Of a stretch of DNA of 64,000 nt, positions 9,421-17,670 are shown one piece after another. Each line of letters opens with the position of its first letter. Positions within the stretch are counted from its first letter, which is position 1. The notes under the pieces were generated by a model that worked only from the letters and a program-made list of their open reading frames with translations, ran no database searches and was not told the origin of the DNA. The stretch comes from JAHDCJ01 sp039028895 (GTDB lineage: Bacteria > Bacteroidota > Bacteroidia > Chitinophagales > Saprospiraceae): contig JBCCHF010000024.1 in NCBI GenBank assembly GCA_039028895.1, forward strand, positions 35,588 to 99,587. The letters are read 5' to 3'. Both the position numbers and the translations under genes were made by a program.

Positions 9421-10083
9421 CTATCCTTCTTCTAATAACCGCTTAAGATTGAGCAAAGTCTTATAGGGTGTCTCAACTACAGCAGCATTGATCATCCAAT
9501 CAGGTAATTTGCCTGCGGGGTCTGCATGTACCTGGTGATCAATTCTGAGTTTACCTTCACCTAAGTTTTCGACAATCCAGTACCCCTTCATGTAAGACAT
9601 TCGGACTTTTGGCTTATTGATCGGTTCATAACCCTCTACAGCCTTGAAGTCGATACGGAAGCCACCATCATCGTAACGTTGTTCTGTAAACTTGGCGACA
9701 AGATCTCTGTCAGAAACCGGGAAAGGTGCCTTGGTGTGTACATAAATAACAGAAGTGTTTTTGCCTTCCTTTTGAATTAACCTGGCAGAACCACAGTTAT
9801 GTTGCCATTCGTGATATTTTTCAGCGTCATTGATAAGCCGATAAGCCGCATCAGGAGCTGCATTGACAATCATGGTCGCTTTATACTCTTTGAGTGAGTA
9901 ACCATCCACTTTCCTGGTAAAGACCTTAATTCCGTTTTTATCTTTTTTGAGCTTCCACTCTTCATCGATATGGTAGAATGCTGATCCGATAAGGAATACA
10001 GCCAATAACATTAATCCGCTTCTGAATGACAATCCTGATGACATAGCCTTTTTTAGGTGAGAACATATCGCCATTTTTGGCAA
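9421..10083 (-). CDS. START-domain lipid-binding-like protein
   Basis: The protein has 220 residues with an N-terminal hydrophobic segment (about 17-37, LMLLAVFLIGSAF) that is a signal peptide or anchor. The rest matches the START/StAR-related fold seen in bacterial homologues: WKLKKDKNGIKVFTRK near the start, YHEWQHNCGSARLIQ, APFPVSDRDLV, and a C-terminal helix TPYKTLLNLKRLLEE. START domains bind hydrophobic ligands in a deep pocket; the ligand here is unknown. Met1, Met4 and Met14 are all possible starts; Met14 (position 10044) also leaves an intact signal. It ends 13 bp from the convergent glycine-rich gene. An inverted repeat lies just upstream of its start. Confidence 0.82.
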   Translation of the reverse strand: MPKMAICSHLKKAMSSGLSFRSGLMLLAVFLIGSAFYHIDEEWKLKKDKNGIKVFTRKVDGYSLKEYKATMIVNAAPDAAYRLINDAEKYHEWQHNCGSARLIQKEGKNTSVIYVHTKAPFPVSDRDLVAKFTEQRYDDGGFRIDFKAVEGYEPINKPKVRMSYMKGYWIVENLGEGKLRIDHQVHADPAGKLPDWMINAAVVETPYKTLLNLKRLLEEG

Positions 10084-10106
10084 ATGTTATTATAAGGTGC
10101 AATGAT

Positions 10107-10139
10107 TACTATTTGTAAACTATTCCTTACAAATTAGTA
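10107..10139. repeat. Inverted repeat upstream of the START-domain gene
   Basis: ATTTGTAA (10111-10118) and TTACAAAT (10127-10134) are perfect 8-bp inverted arms around an 8-nt spacer, and TACT/AGTA extend the symmetry with one extra base. No T-run follows on either strand, so an operator-like site fits better than a terminator. Confidence 0.4.
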
Positions 10140-10184
10140 AAATTTCATCGATAAAATAACAAAGGCCGGGCCAAAAAGTTTTAC

Positions 10185-11024
10185 TTACAATTCGAGATGG
10201 ATATGGTCATCATGTCGCACAGCGTGGCACCCATGGAATCTTACCTTACGATTATTTGTCAAACCAAGTCTGGTTTTTAAATGAGGTTCAATAAATACCT
10301 TTTTGACCTTGGGGTGTTGCGTTATGATTTTAATCAATTTTGCATTGAGGTGGTTGTCAAATTCAAGTTTTGAACTTCCAATTTTTGGGGTAATCTGCTC
10401 TAGGGCGCTGTATTGCCAATGCCCTTTTTCAGAACAAGCACCTGGTTGATCAAATTCACCTGGTTTTGGTTGTTCGCATACTCCATAACCTAGCCATGAT
10501 GGTGATTTTCCAAAAGCTGGTTCGTCAGATCGATGCTTGTAAAGGAAAGCCAGGTCCAATTTTTTACCATCATCATGACTGAGGTGGGGGAGTAGTGGGA
10601 AACCATCCATAAACGGGAAATTGGCATCAAGATACAGCAATTGAAAAGCAGGATAATCGTCATTCATCTTTTGGCTGACTGAGGCAAGCATTTCTTTCAT
10701 CTCAGGTCTGACGTAATGTCTGTTGGAAACTACAGTCAACAAATTGGCTGGTTTAACAGGTAAATTTTTATTGGAAAAAACAGGCAAAGGCGTTCGACCA
10801 AATTGATTGGCAACAGGAGGTACAATAACAAAACTGATAAAGCAATAGACAATAAAGAAAAGTATCAAACTCTTCCACCTGGCAGGTTTAGTAATCCATT
10901 TTTTTCGAATTGAAAAATGCTTCAATGAAAGGTAAACCAGGTAGGCAACCCCCCCTATTTGTGTAATGATTGTTAACAAACAGATAAATAAAAGATAGGC
11001 CAATAGCGAAATCGTCTTTTTCAT
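10185..11024 (-). CDS. Membrane-anchored LAS (M15/M74-like) peptidase homologue
   Basis: The protein has 279 residues. Two hydrophobic segments lie at about 5-33 and 51-70, with the rest predicted outside the cytoplasm. The C-terminal domain carries the metal-binding pattern of LAS peptidases: SHDDGKKLDL places His150 and Asp157 seven apart, and the final residues RHDDHIHLEL give the His-x-His pair (274/276), close to the end of MepA-type murein endopeptidases. Cys198, Cys207 and Cys265 could form disulfides. If active it would cut peptidoglycan cross-links or a related peptide, but the substrate is inferred. The overall similarity outside the motifs is low, so a catalytically inactive relative remains possible. 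It is divergent from the ThiE/TenI-like gene 41 bp away. Confidence 0.62.
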   Translation of the reverse strand: MKKTISLLAYLLFICLLTIITQIGGVAYLVYLSLKHFSIRKKWITKPARWKSLILFFIVYCFISFVIVPPVANQFGRTPLPVFSNKNLPVKPANLLTVVSNRHYVRPEMKEMLASVSQKMNDDYPAFQLLYLDANFPFMDGFPLLPHLSHDDGKKLDLAFLYKHRSDEPAFGKSPSWLGYGVCEQPKPGEFDQPGACSEKGHWQYSALEQITPKIGSSKLEFDNHLNAKLIKIITQHPKVKKVFIEPHLKTRLGLTNNRKVRFHGCHAVRHDDHIHLEL

Positions 11025-11065
11025 TACTTTTACAACTCAAAACCCAATAATTAATTGTCTTCAGA

Positions 11066-11677
11066 ATGAAGCTTTTCCTTTTTTCTCATCCCCTTTTAAA
11101 AGAGAAAGAACTCGATATTTTGTCCAATTTGGAGGACAACGTACTCGATGCTTTCCACCTGCGTAAACCAGGGTGGACCGCTATTGAGCTAGAAAAGTTT
11201 CTAGGCAAATTACCCAGATGGATTCGGGAAAAAACCGTACTCCATCAAAGTTTTCACCTATCATCTGAAATTCCTGTTAAAGGGATTCATTTAACTGAGA
11301 AAAACAGGGCTAAATTTCTAAATAATCAGCTTGATATTTCAGATCAAATGCAACTGGTGTCTTCTTCCTATCATTCATTACTCCATTTATTGGGTGATAA
11401 GTTGACTTTGGAATATGCCTTTCTCAGCCCGATTTTCGATTCTATTTCCAAAGCCAACTACGGTTCTGCCTTTGATTTCAGTCATTTAAAAGGTGTTATC
11501 CCGAAGGTCAAGAAAAATGTTGTAGCGCTTGGAGGTATTGATACAACCAATATCAGAATTTGCCAGGACATAGGATTTTACGGGGTTGGGGCTCTTGGAA
11601 GTGTATGGCTGTCGCCAAATCCTTTGGCAGCAATTCATGCTTTAAAATCACAAACTGATCAATATCAACCTTGTTAA
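11066..11677 (+). CDS. Thiamine-phosphate synthase / TenI family protein
   Basis: This 203-residue TIM-barrel protein matches the ThiE/TenI family: HLRKP at 31-35, GIHLTEKN at 73-80, SPIFDSISKANYG at 121-133, and the phosphate-binding end VALGGID (153-159) and GVGALGSVW (173-181). ThiE joins the pyrimidine and thiazole moieties of thiamine, while TenI is an aminase or thiazole tautomerase relative. No other thi genes are near, and the protein is slightly shorter than typical ThiE, so TenI-like annotation is as likely as ThiE. Confidence 0.82.
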   Translation: MKLFLFSHPLLKEKELDILSNLEDNVLDAFHLRKPGWTAIELEKFLGKLPRWIREKTVLHQSFHLSSEIPVKGIHLTEKNRAKFLNNQLDISDQMQLVSSSYHSLLHLLGDKLTLEYAFLSPIFDSISKANYGSAFDFSHLKGVIPKVKKNVVALGGIDTTNIRICQDIGFYGVGALGSVWLSPNPLAAIHALKSQTDQYQPC

Positions 11678-11758
11678 TGATCATGGTCATCAGTTCAGGT
11701 ATGACTTGAAGGTATTTTTGTTTTGTAATTATTGATTCAAACAGCAAAACAAAGTATC

Positions 11759-11989
11759 ATGAAATTTCAATTATTCGGCGCAAGTGTACTTCAGGTTGTT
11801 TTTCGTTTTTACCTGATGATGGCAACAGTTATCCTTTTTGGCATAATTGGTAATGTATACCTAATGGCACTAGGCATGGCAATTTTCGTAACAGCAGTAT
11901 TGGCTATTAAGGTAGAATTCCCTGCGCTTATAGATTCAAAGATAGTGAAGCTGAAAAAGAGCAAAAAAGAATTTAGCAAGGCCGGTTAA
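11759..11989 (+). CDS. Small membrane protein of unknown function
   Basis: The ATG at 11759 gives 76 residues (MKFQLFGASV). Two hydrophobic segments (about 10-30 and 33-52, FRFYLMMATVILFGIIG and VYLMALGMAIFVTAVLAI) are followed by a lysine-rich tail. An upstream TTG at 11732 would add nine polar residues and is less likely. It lies 81 bp after the ThiE/TenI-like gene on the same strand and abuts the convergent pyruvate kinase gene. I do not recognise the family. Confidence 0.6.
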   Translation: MKFQLFGASVLQVVFRFYLMMATVILFGIIGNVYLMALGMAIFVTAVLAIKVEFPALIDSKIVKLKKSKKEFSKAG

Positions 11990-13576
11990 TTATTCAGCTG
12001 TTGGTTGTTCCTGTTCGGAAGTCTTTTCTTCTTTTTCTTTTCTGAAGAACCGCTTTGCAACATTGAGTCTTCTCAAGGATCCTTTTTTCTTCAGTTGGTG
12101 ACTATACATGCGTTGTAAGATATTATCCAGCATCTTTACAGCATGCTCGATATAGGGACCTTTATTTAACATCACACATTCCGCACGACCTGACATTGCA
12201 GCGTCTGTGACTTCTGCCCGGGTAGCTAATCCTTTCTTAGCCAGCCGATCGAGAACCTGAGTTGCCCAAATGATAGGGATATGAGCGGCTTCACAAATCC
12301 ATAAGATTTGTTCCTGGACTTCCGCAATTCTGTTAAAGCCGATTTCCACGGCAAGATCGCCTCGTGCGATCATAACACCGGCCATTGGTCCTTTCATTGC
12401 CTGCAATAGCAGATCAGGAAGATTGTTGAAGGCTTCTTTGGTTTCAATTTTGAGAATGATCCCTTTATTTTCTCGTCCAAGTTTTTTCAATTCATCCTGT
12501 AGCTGCTTGACATCTTCAGGTTTACGAACAAAAGAATAACCGATCATATCGGCATGCTCTGCCATGAAAGGCAAAGTTTCTATATCATAGGCTGTTAGAG
12601 AGGCTGTCGAAAGGGCAGTTTCAGGGAAGTTAACTCCCTTTTCACTTCGCAATTTGGATCCGGCAATATGAGAGTGAGTAATCTCCACTTTCATAACATC
12701 TGGTGTAACATCCAGAATTCGGCCACCAATTTTCCCGTCATCAAACCAAATGTGCTCCCCAACTTTTACATCATCAAAAACGGATTCAAGGGTAATTGAA
12801 ATTTTACCCGGCTGTTCCATATGGCCTTCTCCATTGATGACAGGTTGCGTACCGAGAATCTGCTCCCGGTATATTTCAAGGATGTCTCCTTTGATTACAG
12901 TGATATGAGCCTTTTTCTTGTTTTTGTTTTTACCCTCAATCTCTTCGATTGGTCCAGTCCTGAGTTTTGGACCTGCCAGGTCCATATAAATTTTGCAAGG
13001 GTGGCCGAGCTCAGTTTCTAATGTCTTAATATTGTCGATGATCTTTTTCCAGATTTCCGGATTGTCGTGGCTGCAGTTGATCCGGGCAACATTCATGCCT
13101 GAGATCAAGAGCTTCTTCAAAAGTTCGGTGTTCTCTGCGGCCTCAGTTGGCATGGTAACCATGATATGTGCCCTGCTTTTTTTTCGATCACTTCTGCCAA
13201 AAAGGCGCCGTTTATTGGAAATGAGCATGTCCTTGCTTGTAAAATAGTTGATCTTGAAGTCGTCAGGGTCATACTCAAACTGATCAACTGTCCCATTTTT
13301 ATGATGCAACATTGAGAGAATGTTGGTCATATTGGCAAGGGTATAACCATCCGAATAACTCATTGAAGACAACCCAAGGTTGGCGAGGTAGGCCTGCAAA
13401 GACCTTAACTTCATAGATCGAAGCGCGAGGTAATGGATGAGGTTTCGCCCACAATCCTGATGGTTTTCATGCAAGGAAGCAATAATGTCTCCAAACTCTT
13501 CCTCCTTTTCTTTGAGGAACTCTATACGCATTTCGATTGCATCAATCAACAATCCGAGTTCAATTTCGTGTTTCAT
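11990..13576 (-). CDS. Atypical pyruvate kinase lacking the C-terminal domain
   Basis: The protein has 528 residues. Residues 1-130 are a helical N-terminal extension (IEFLKEKEEEFGDIIASL) not found in standard pyruvate kinase. The catalytic barrel follows: ARINCSH (164-170), DLAGPKLRTG, a B-domain insert, FPETALSTASLTAYD, LKIETKEAF, MIARGDLAVEIG and TRAEVTDAAM. These cover the metal, phosphoenolpyruvate and potassium sites. The protein ends soon after NKGPYIEHAVKML, where the usual SGETA would stand, so the roughly 110-residue allosteric C-terminal domain is missing; a charged tail replaces it. Transfer of phosphate from PEP to ADP is the family reaction. It follows the Nudix gene by about 20 bp on the same strand, suggesting one transcript. 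Confidence 0.85.
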   Translation of the reverse strand: MKHEIELGLLIDAIEMRIEFLKEKEEEFGDIIASLHENHQDCGRNLIHYLALRSMKLRSLQAYLANLGLSSMSYSDGYTLANMTNILSMLHHKNGTVDQFEYDPDDFKINYFTSKDMLISNKRRLFGRSDRKKSRAHIMVTMPTEAAENTELLKKLLISGMNVARINCSHDNPEIWKKIIDNIKTLETELGHPCKIYMDLAGPKLRTGPIEEIEGKNKNKKKAHITVIKGDILEIYREQILGTQPVINGEGHMEQPGKISITLESVFDDVKVGEHIWFDDGKIGGRILDVTPDVMKVEITHSHIAGSKLRSEKGVNFPETALSTASLTAYDIETLPFMAEHADMIGYSFVRKPEDVKQLQDELKKLGRENKGIILKIETKEAFNNLPDLLLQAMKGPMAGVMIARGDLAVEIGFNRIAEVQEQILWICEAAHIPIIWATQVLDRLAKKGLATRAEVTDAAMSGRAECVMLNKGPYIEHAVKMLDNILQRMYSHQLKKKGSLRRLNVAKRFFRKEKEEKTSEQEQPTAE

Positions 13577-13596
13577 TAAGGGGTGCTAATGGACTT

Positions 13597-14001
13597 TTAG
13601 TGGACTCTAATTGTATGGTCCTCAATCTTCTTCTTTATATGGTTAAAAGCTTCGATCAGCCTTGGTGAAGAAAGTGTTGGGGGCGTACTTATTGGATGCC
13701 ACTCTAATTTGGAAAATTTTTCTGGTTCTTTAACCTCAATTTTGCCTTTCCAATACAAGCATTGGAAAAAATAATACTCTTTTTCTCTTTTTTTGCCTTG
13801 TACCTTATAATGAAAAGCGAATCGGATAAATTCGGGTTCGATAAGCAAGCCAGCTTCTTCAAAAGACTCCCTGATAATGGCCTCAACAGGGGTTTCACCC
13901 TTTTCTACTTTTCCTCCAACAAGGGAATACTGACCACCCCGCTTTTTTAATTTGCGAATGAGCAGAATCTCCTCTCCTTTAAGCAGGATTAGTCGGACAA
14001 T
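13597..14001 (-). CDS. Nudix hydrolase with no standard start codon
   Basis: The frame contains a full Nudix box, GGKVEKGETPVEAIIRES followed by FEEAGL, encoded at about 13918-13847, preceded by KLKKRGGQYSLV and followed by beta-strand sequence to VH-stop at 13597. Nudix enzymes cleave nucleoside diphosphates linked to another group, using the glutamates of the box with divalent metal. The frame is open from a stop at 14082-14080, but there is no ATG, GTG or TTG before the Nudix box. The start given (ATT at 14001) is a guess from alignment with the expected first strand (VRLILLKGEEILLI); ATA at 14016, CTG at 13986, or a frameshift upstream are alternatives. It lies 20 bp upstream of the pyruvate kinase gene. 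Confidence 0.75.
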   Translation of the reverse strand: MVRLILLKGEEILLIRKLKKRGGQYSLVGGKVEKGETPVEAIIRESFEEAGLLIEPEFIRFAFHYKVQGKKREKEYYFFQCLYWKGKIEVKEPEKFSKLEWHPISTPPTLSSPRLIEAFNHIKKKIEDHTIRVH

Positions 14002-14174
14002 TTTTTTGGATGGTATGATTGAAGCGCTTATGACTGTTGGTTTTTTCGAACTAATTTTATAAAAATTGGTTAAAGAAATTTAGTCAAAGTTAAAATTTTG
14101 CCTTATTTCTTGAAAGTACCTAAAGGATAATAAAACATCAAGTTTTTTAAGATAATAAAAGACAAATCCCTGAC

Positions 14175-14204
14175 TTTTGGTTTAATCCAAAATACATACA
14201 TTTG
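14175..14204 (+). promoter_or_regulatory. Bacteroidetes-type promoter upstream of the era cluster
   Basis: TTTTGG at 14175-14180 and TACATTTG at 14197-14204 fit the -33 and -7 consensus with a 17-bp spacer after TTG. It precedes the hypothetical gene at 14226 and could drive the following era gene as well. Confidence 0.6.
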
Positions 14205-14225
14205 TTGATAAGGAAATAGTAATAA

Positions 14226-14813
14226 ATGCACGACATTGAACCATATTGGAACTGGCGGGACCGTTACATCGCTTCAGAGGATAAACAATCTCCTTTCTTT
14301 GGGAGAGTTTATAGCGAGTTTTCTTTTACCCATAAAATTTACAATTACTTCATTCATCCTCAGTGGGATGAATTTGGCTCCTCAACGCTTTATTTGAAGC
14401 CTCTGTATGTTGATTACGATAAAAGCTTTGTCATAATCGAATTGATCGGAGAATGGAATGATTGTCTGCATAACGATATCATGTTCCTAAAGCGCAATGT
14501 CGTGGATCAAATGATCGAAACAGGCATTTCAAAGTTTATTCTCGTTGGAGAAAATGTCCTCAATTTCCACGGCGGAGACAGCGACTATTATCAGGAGTGG
14601 CAAGAGGAAGTCGCTGAAATGGGCGGCTGGATAAGTTTTGTCAATTTTCGCGATCATGTTATGGAAGAAATGGAAGATGTTCAGCTACAGTTCTTCGTCA
14701 ATTTTGATCCGCCACTCAATGATATCAACTGGAGGGCACAGCGTCCGACTCATCTTCTCCAGCTCATAGACGCTTTAATTAAAAATCCAAACCAGTTCAG
14801 GTTGAGAGGATAA
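14226..14813 (+). CDS. Conserved hypothetical protein upstream of era
   Basis: This 195-residue soluble protein has no signal peptide or membrane segment. It is acidic and rich in aromatic residues (HDIEPYWNWRDRY, YYQEWQEEVAEMGGW). The middle alternates strands and helices (FVIIELIGEWND, FILVGENVLNF, ISFVNFRDHVMEEM), suggesting an alpha/beta fold. I do not recognise a family. It is 23 bp upstream of era on the same strand and behind a good promoter, so co-transcription with era is likely; a role with the ribosome-assembly GTPases would be guilt by association only. Confidence 0.8.
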   Translation: MHDIEPYWNWRDRYIASEDKQSPFFGRVYSEFSFTHKIYNYFIHPQWDEFGSSTLYLKPLYVDYDKSFVIIELIGEWNDCLHNDIMFLKRNVVDQMIETGISKFILVGENVLNFHGGDSDYYQEWQEEVAEMGGWISFVNFRDHVMEEMEDVQLQFFVNFDPPLNDINWRAQRPTHLLQLIDALIKNPNQFRLRG

Positions 14814-14832
14814 TCCAATTTCTCTATCTTTA
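14802..14832 (+). promoter_or_regulatory. Possible internal promoter immediately before era
   Basis: TTG at 14802-14804 and TATCTTTA at 14825-14832 resemble -33/-7 elements with a 20-bp spacer; the last base of the -7 box deviates from consensus. The ATG of era begins only 4 nt after the box, so a transcript from here would be leaderless or nearly so. Confidence 0.3.
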
Positions 14833-14836
14833 CGCA

Positions 14837-15718
14837 ATGCATAAATCTGGTTTTGTTAATATAATTGGGCGACCCAATGTGGGCAAATCGACCTTGATGA
14901 ATGCCCTTGTTGGGGAAAGGATGTCGATTATAACCAATAAACCACAAACCACAAGGCACAGGATCATTGGCATTGTAAGTGGCGATGATTTTCAAATTGT
15001 ATTTTCTGACACACCTGGCATTATTAAAGATCCATCTTACAAGATGCAGGAGGCAATGAACAAATTTGTAAATACCACTTTTGAAGACGCTGACCTGATG
15101 TTGTTTGTTACCGATGTAGAAGAAGATTACAAAGAAGATGACCCAATTATCGGACGGTTGAAAAAAGTGAAGCTTCCTTTGTTTCTTTTGATCAATAAAG
15201 TCGATCTCGTAAAACCTCAAAGGGTGGCGGAATTGGTTCAATGGTGGAACAACCTTGTCAAATTTGATGAAACATTTCCCATTTCAGCCCTCAAAAGGCA
15301 TAATACCAACTACCTGTTTAAGGAAATTCTGAAAAAATTACCGCCGGGCCCTGAATATTATCCTAAAGACCAATTGACCGATCGACCTGAGCGATTTTTT
15401 ATCTCAGAGATAATTCGGGAAAAGATCCTGTTACAATACAAGCAGGAAGTTCCGTATTCATGTGAAGTAGTCGTTAACGCGTTTAAAGAAGATGAAGACC
15501 GACCGCTGGTCAGGATCCAGGCTGATATTTTCGTTTCCCGAAAAACCCAAAAAAATATCCTTGTCGGAAGAGAAGGGTCAGCGATCAAAAAACTGGGCAT
15601 TGCCTCACGAAAAGACATTGAAGCCTTTCTTGAAAAGCAAGTCTATCTTGAATTACGGGTCAAAGTCAGAGACAATTGGCGAGATGACGAACGAACTTTA
15701 AAGCATTTTGGGTATTAA
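14837..15718 (+). CDS. era: GTPase Era
   Basis: Era is a 293-residue GTPase that binds the 3' end of 16S rRNA and helps mature the 30S subunit. The G1 motif GRPNVGKS is at 10-17, switch region PQTTRHRI follows, G3 is SDTPGI, and G4 is NKVD. The C-terminal KH domain (about 200-293) contains NILVGREGSAIKKLG, the GxxG-type RNA-binding loop. Length and domain order are as in other Era proteins. It is followed 45 bp later by der, pairing two ribosome-assembly GTPases. Confidence 0.98.
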   Translation: MHKSGFVNIIGRPNVGKSTLMNALVGERMSIITNKPQTTRHRIIGIVSGDDFQIVFSDTPGIIKDPSYKMQEAMNKFVNTTFEDADLMLFVTDVEEDYKEDDPIIGRLKKVKLPLFLLINKVDLVKPQRVAELVQWWNNLVKFDETFPISALKRHNTNYLFKEILKKLPPGPEYYPKDQLTDRPERFFISEIIREKILLQYKQEVPYSCEVVVNAFKEDEDRPLVRIQADIFVSRKTQKNILVGREGSAIKKLGIASRKDIEAFLEKQVYLELRVKVRDNWRDDERTLKHFGY

Positions 15719-15738
15719 CCCGAATTCGCCTACCTTTG
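15707..15738 (+). promoter_or_regulatory. Bacteroidetes-type promoter before der
   Basis: TTTTGGG at 15706-15712 overlaps the end of era, and TACCTTTG at 15731-15738 is a perfect TANNTTTG box; the spacer after TTG is 20 bp. The ATG of der is 25 nt downstream of the box. Confidence 0.6.
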
Positions 15739-15763
15739 CGTGTTGCAATAATCAAAATAATTT

Positions 15764-17065
15764 ATGGGCAATATTGTCGCTATTGTTGGAAGACCTAATG
15801 TAGGCAAATCAACTTTATTTAACAGGCTTGTCGGCACTCGGAAAGCAATCATAGATGATGTCAGCGGAGTAACGCGCGACCGGATCTATGGCCGTGCTTA
15901 CTGGAATGGCAAAGACTTTAACATAGTTGATACAGGAGGGTTTGTCCATAACTCTGATGATATCTTCGAAGCTGCCATCAGGTCTCAGGTCCAGATTGCC
16001 TTGGAAGAGGCTTCGGTTATTATTTTTATGGTAGATGTAACCACAGGTATTACCGATTTGGATGAGCAAATGGCCAACATGCTCCGCAGGTCTGACAAAG
16101 ACATTTTACTTTGTGTCAATAAAGTTGATAACCAGGAACGTTTACTGGATGCCAATGAGTTTTGGAGCCTTGGTTTTGAAGAAACTTATTTTCTGTCATC
16201 AATTAACGGGAGTGGAACTGGTGAATTGCTCGATGCCATTTCCGAAAGGATCATCGAAGCCCCGGAAGCCGATGCCTCACTTGCGAAGTTTGCAGTGGTC
16301 GGCCAGCCTAATGCTGGTAAATCATCATTTATCAATGCCCTGATCGGCGAAGAACGCAATATCGTTACAGAAATAGCTGGAACTACACGCGATTCCATTC
16401 ACACCCGGTATAATAAGTTTGGGAAAGATTTCCTTTTGATCGATACTGCCGGAATTCGCAAAAAGAGTAAGGTTCACGAAAACCTCGAATTCTATTCAGT
16501 CATGCGAGCTATCAAGTCAATCGAAGAAGCTGATGTCTGTTTCCTGATGATCGATGCAACTTGCGGGATAGAAGCACAGGACCTGGCTATTTTCAGTGTT
16601 GCTGTAAAGCGTAATAAGGGCATTGTCATCCTGGTCAACAAATGGGATCTGGTGGAGAAGGAAACCAATACGGCTAGAGATTTTGAAACTGAACTCAGAA
16701 AACGCTTCGCTCCATTTTCAGATCTTCCAATAGTGTTCATTTCGGCACTCGAAAAACAGCGGATATTTAAAGCTATAGAAACCGGTTTGGAAGTTTTTGA
16801 TAACCGTCAACAAAAAATCACCACTTCTAAACTTAATGAAATGTTGGAAGAAGCAACTGCTAAGTTGCCACCACCTTCACATAAAGGCCGCTTCGTGAAA
16901 ATCAAATATGTTACGCAGTTGCCTACCTATTTTCCGGCTTTCGCATTCTTTTGCAGTAATCCGAAATACGTCAAGGAATCGTACAAGAATTATCTTGAAA
17001 ATTTTATGCGTAAACGATTTAACTTTACCGGTATTCCGATAGCCTTGTTTTTTAGAAAAAAGTAA
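15764..17065 (+). CDS. der: Ribosome biogenesis GTPase Der (EngA)
   Basis: The 433-residue protein has two tandem GTPase domains, the hallmark of Der: GRPNVGKST near residue 9 with DTGGF and NKVD, and GQPNAGKSS near 184 with DTAGIRKKSK and NKWD. A C-terminal KH-like domain (about 350-433, KLPPPSHKGRFVKIKYVTQ) contacts rRNA. It acts in 50S subunit assembly. Length and order are standard. It has its own promoter-like sequence overlapping the end of era. Confidence 0.98.
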   Translation: MGNIVAIVGRPNVGKSTLFNRLVGTRKAIIDDVSGVTRDRIYGRAYWNGKDFNIVDTGGFVHNSDDIFEAAIRSQVQIALEEASVIIFMVDVTTGITDLDEQMANMLRRSDKDILLCVNKVDNQERLLDANEFWSLGFEETYFLSSINGSGTGELLDAISERIIEAPEADASLAKFAVVGQPNAGKSSFINALIGEERNIVTEIAGTTRDSIHTRYNKFGKDFLLIDTAGIRKKSKVHENLEFYSVMRAIKSIEEADVCFLMIDATCGIEAQDLAIFSVAVKRNKGIVILVNKWDLVEKETNTARDFETELRKRFAPFSDLPIVFISALEKQRIFKAIETGLEVFDNRQQKITTSKLNEMLEEATAKLPPPSHKGRFVKIKYVTQLPTYFPAFAFFCSNPKYVKESYKNYLENFMRKRFNFTGIPIALFFRKK

Positions 17066-17096
17066 TTCCGAACTAGATCAATATCCAGTTAGCCAA

Positions 17097-17645
17097 ATGC
17101 CGTTTTTTGATACCGAGATTGAAGGTTTAAAGATTTTTGAACCAAGAGTTTTTGAAGATGATCGCGGGTTTTTCTACGAAAGTTATAATCAGAATATATT
17201 TAAAGCAGGAGGTATTGAAGCCACCTTCGTTCAGGATAACAGGGCAAAATCCAGCTTCGGAGTAGTGAGAGGGCTGCACTACCAATGTGGCATTTTTGCG
17301 CAAGCCAAGCTGGTTTCAGCACCACAGGGTGAGGTATTGGATGTTGTGGTTGATATCAGACCGGGTTCGCCAACATTTGGCCGATCCTTCAGTATCATTC
17401 TGAGTGAATCCAATAAAAAGCAGTTATTCATCCCCAGAGGATTTGCCCACGGTTATTCAGTGCTTAGCGAAGAGGCTGTATTCTATTATAAATGTGATAA
17501 TTTTTATAACAAACCTTCAGAAGGTGGAATACATTGCCTCGATCAGTCATTAAATATCGATTGGAAAATTCCTGCAGACAAAGCTCTGCTCTCTGAAAAA
17601 GATAAATTATTGCCAGGTTTAGGTGATCATATCCCCGTCTGGTAA
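17097..17645 (+). CDS. rfbC: dTDP-4-dehydrorhamnose 3,5-epimerase
   Basis: This 182-residue cupin matches RfbC/RmlC: EPRVFEDDRGFFYESYN at the start, the active-site segment VVRGLHYQ (His near residue 60), APQGEVLDVVVDIR, and FIPRGFAHGYSVLSEEA. It converts dTDP-4-keto-6-deoxyglucose to the rhamno configuration in dTDP-L-rhamnose synthesis. The rfbD gene follows within 26 bp. The genes for the first two steps (rfbA, rfbB) are not in this window. Confidence 0.97.
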   Translation: MPFFDTEIEGLKIFEPRVFEDDRGFFYESYNQNIFKAGGIEATFVQDNRAKSSFGVVRGLHYQCGIFAQAKLVSAPQGEVLDVVVDIRPGSPTFGRSFSIILSESNKKQLFIPRGFAHGYSVLSEEAVFYYKCDNFYNKPSEGGIHCLDQSLNIDWKIPADKALLSEKDKLLPGLGDHIPVW

Positions 17646-17670
17646 CGGTCAACATTCAACCTTCAACAAA

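Noticed and set aside
13762..13950. Plus-strand 62-residue frame opposite the Nudix gene
   Set aside because: The minus strand in this stretch encodes an intact Nudix box; the plus frame has no family features.
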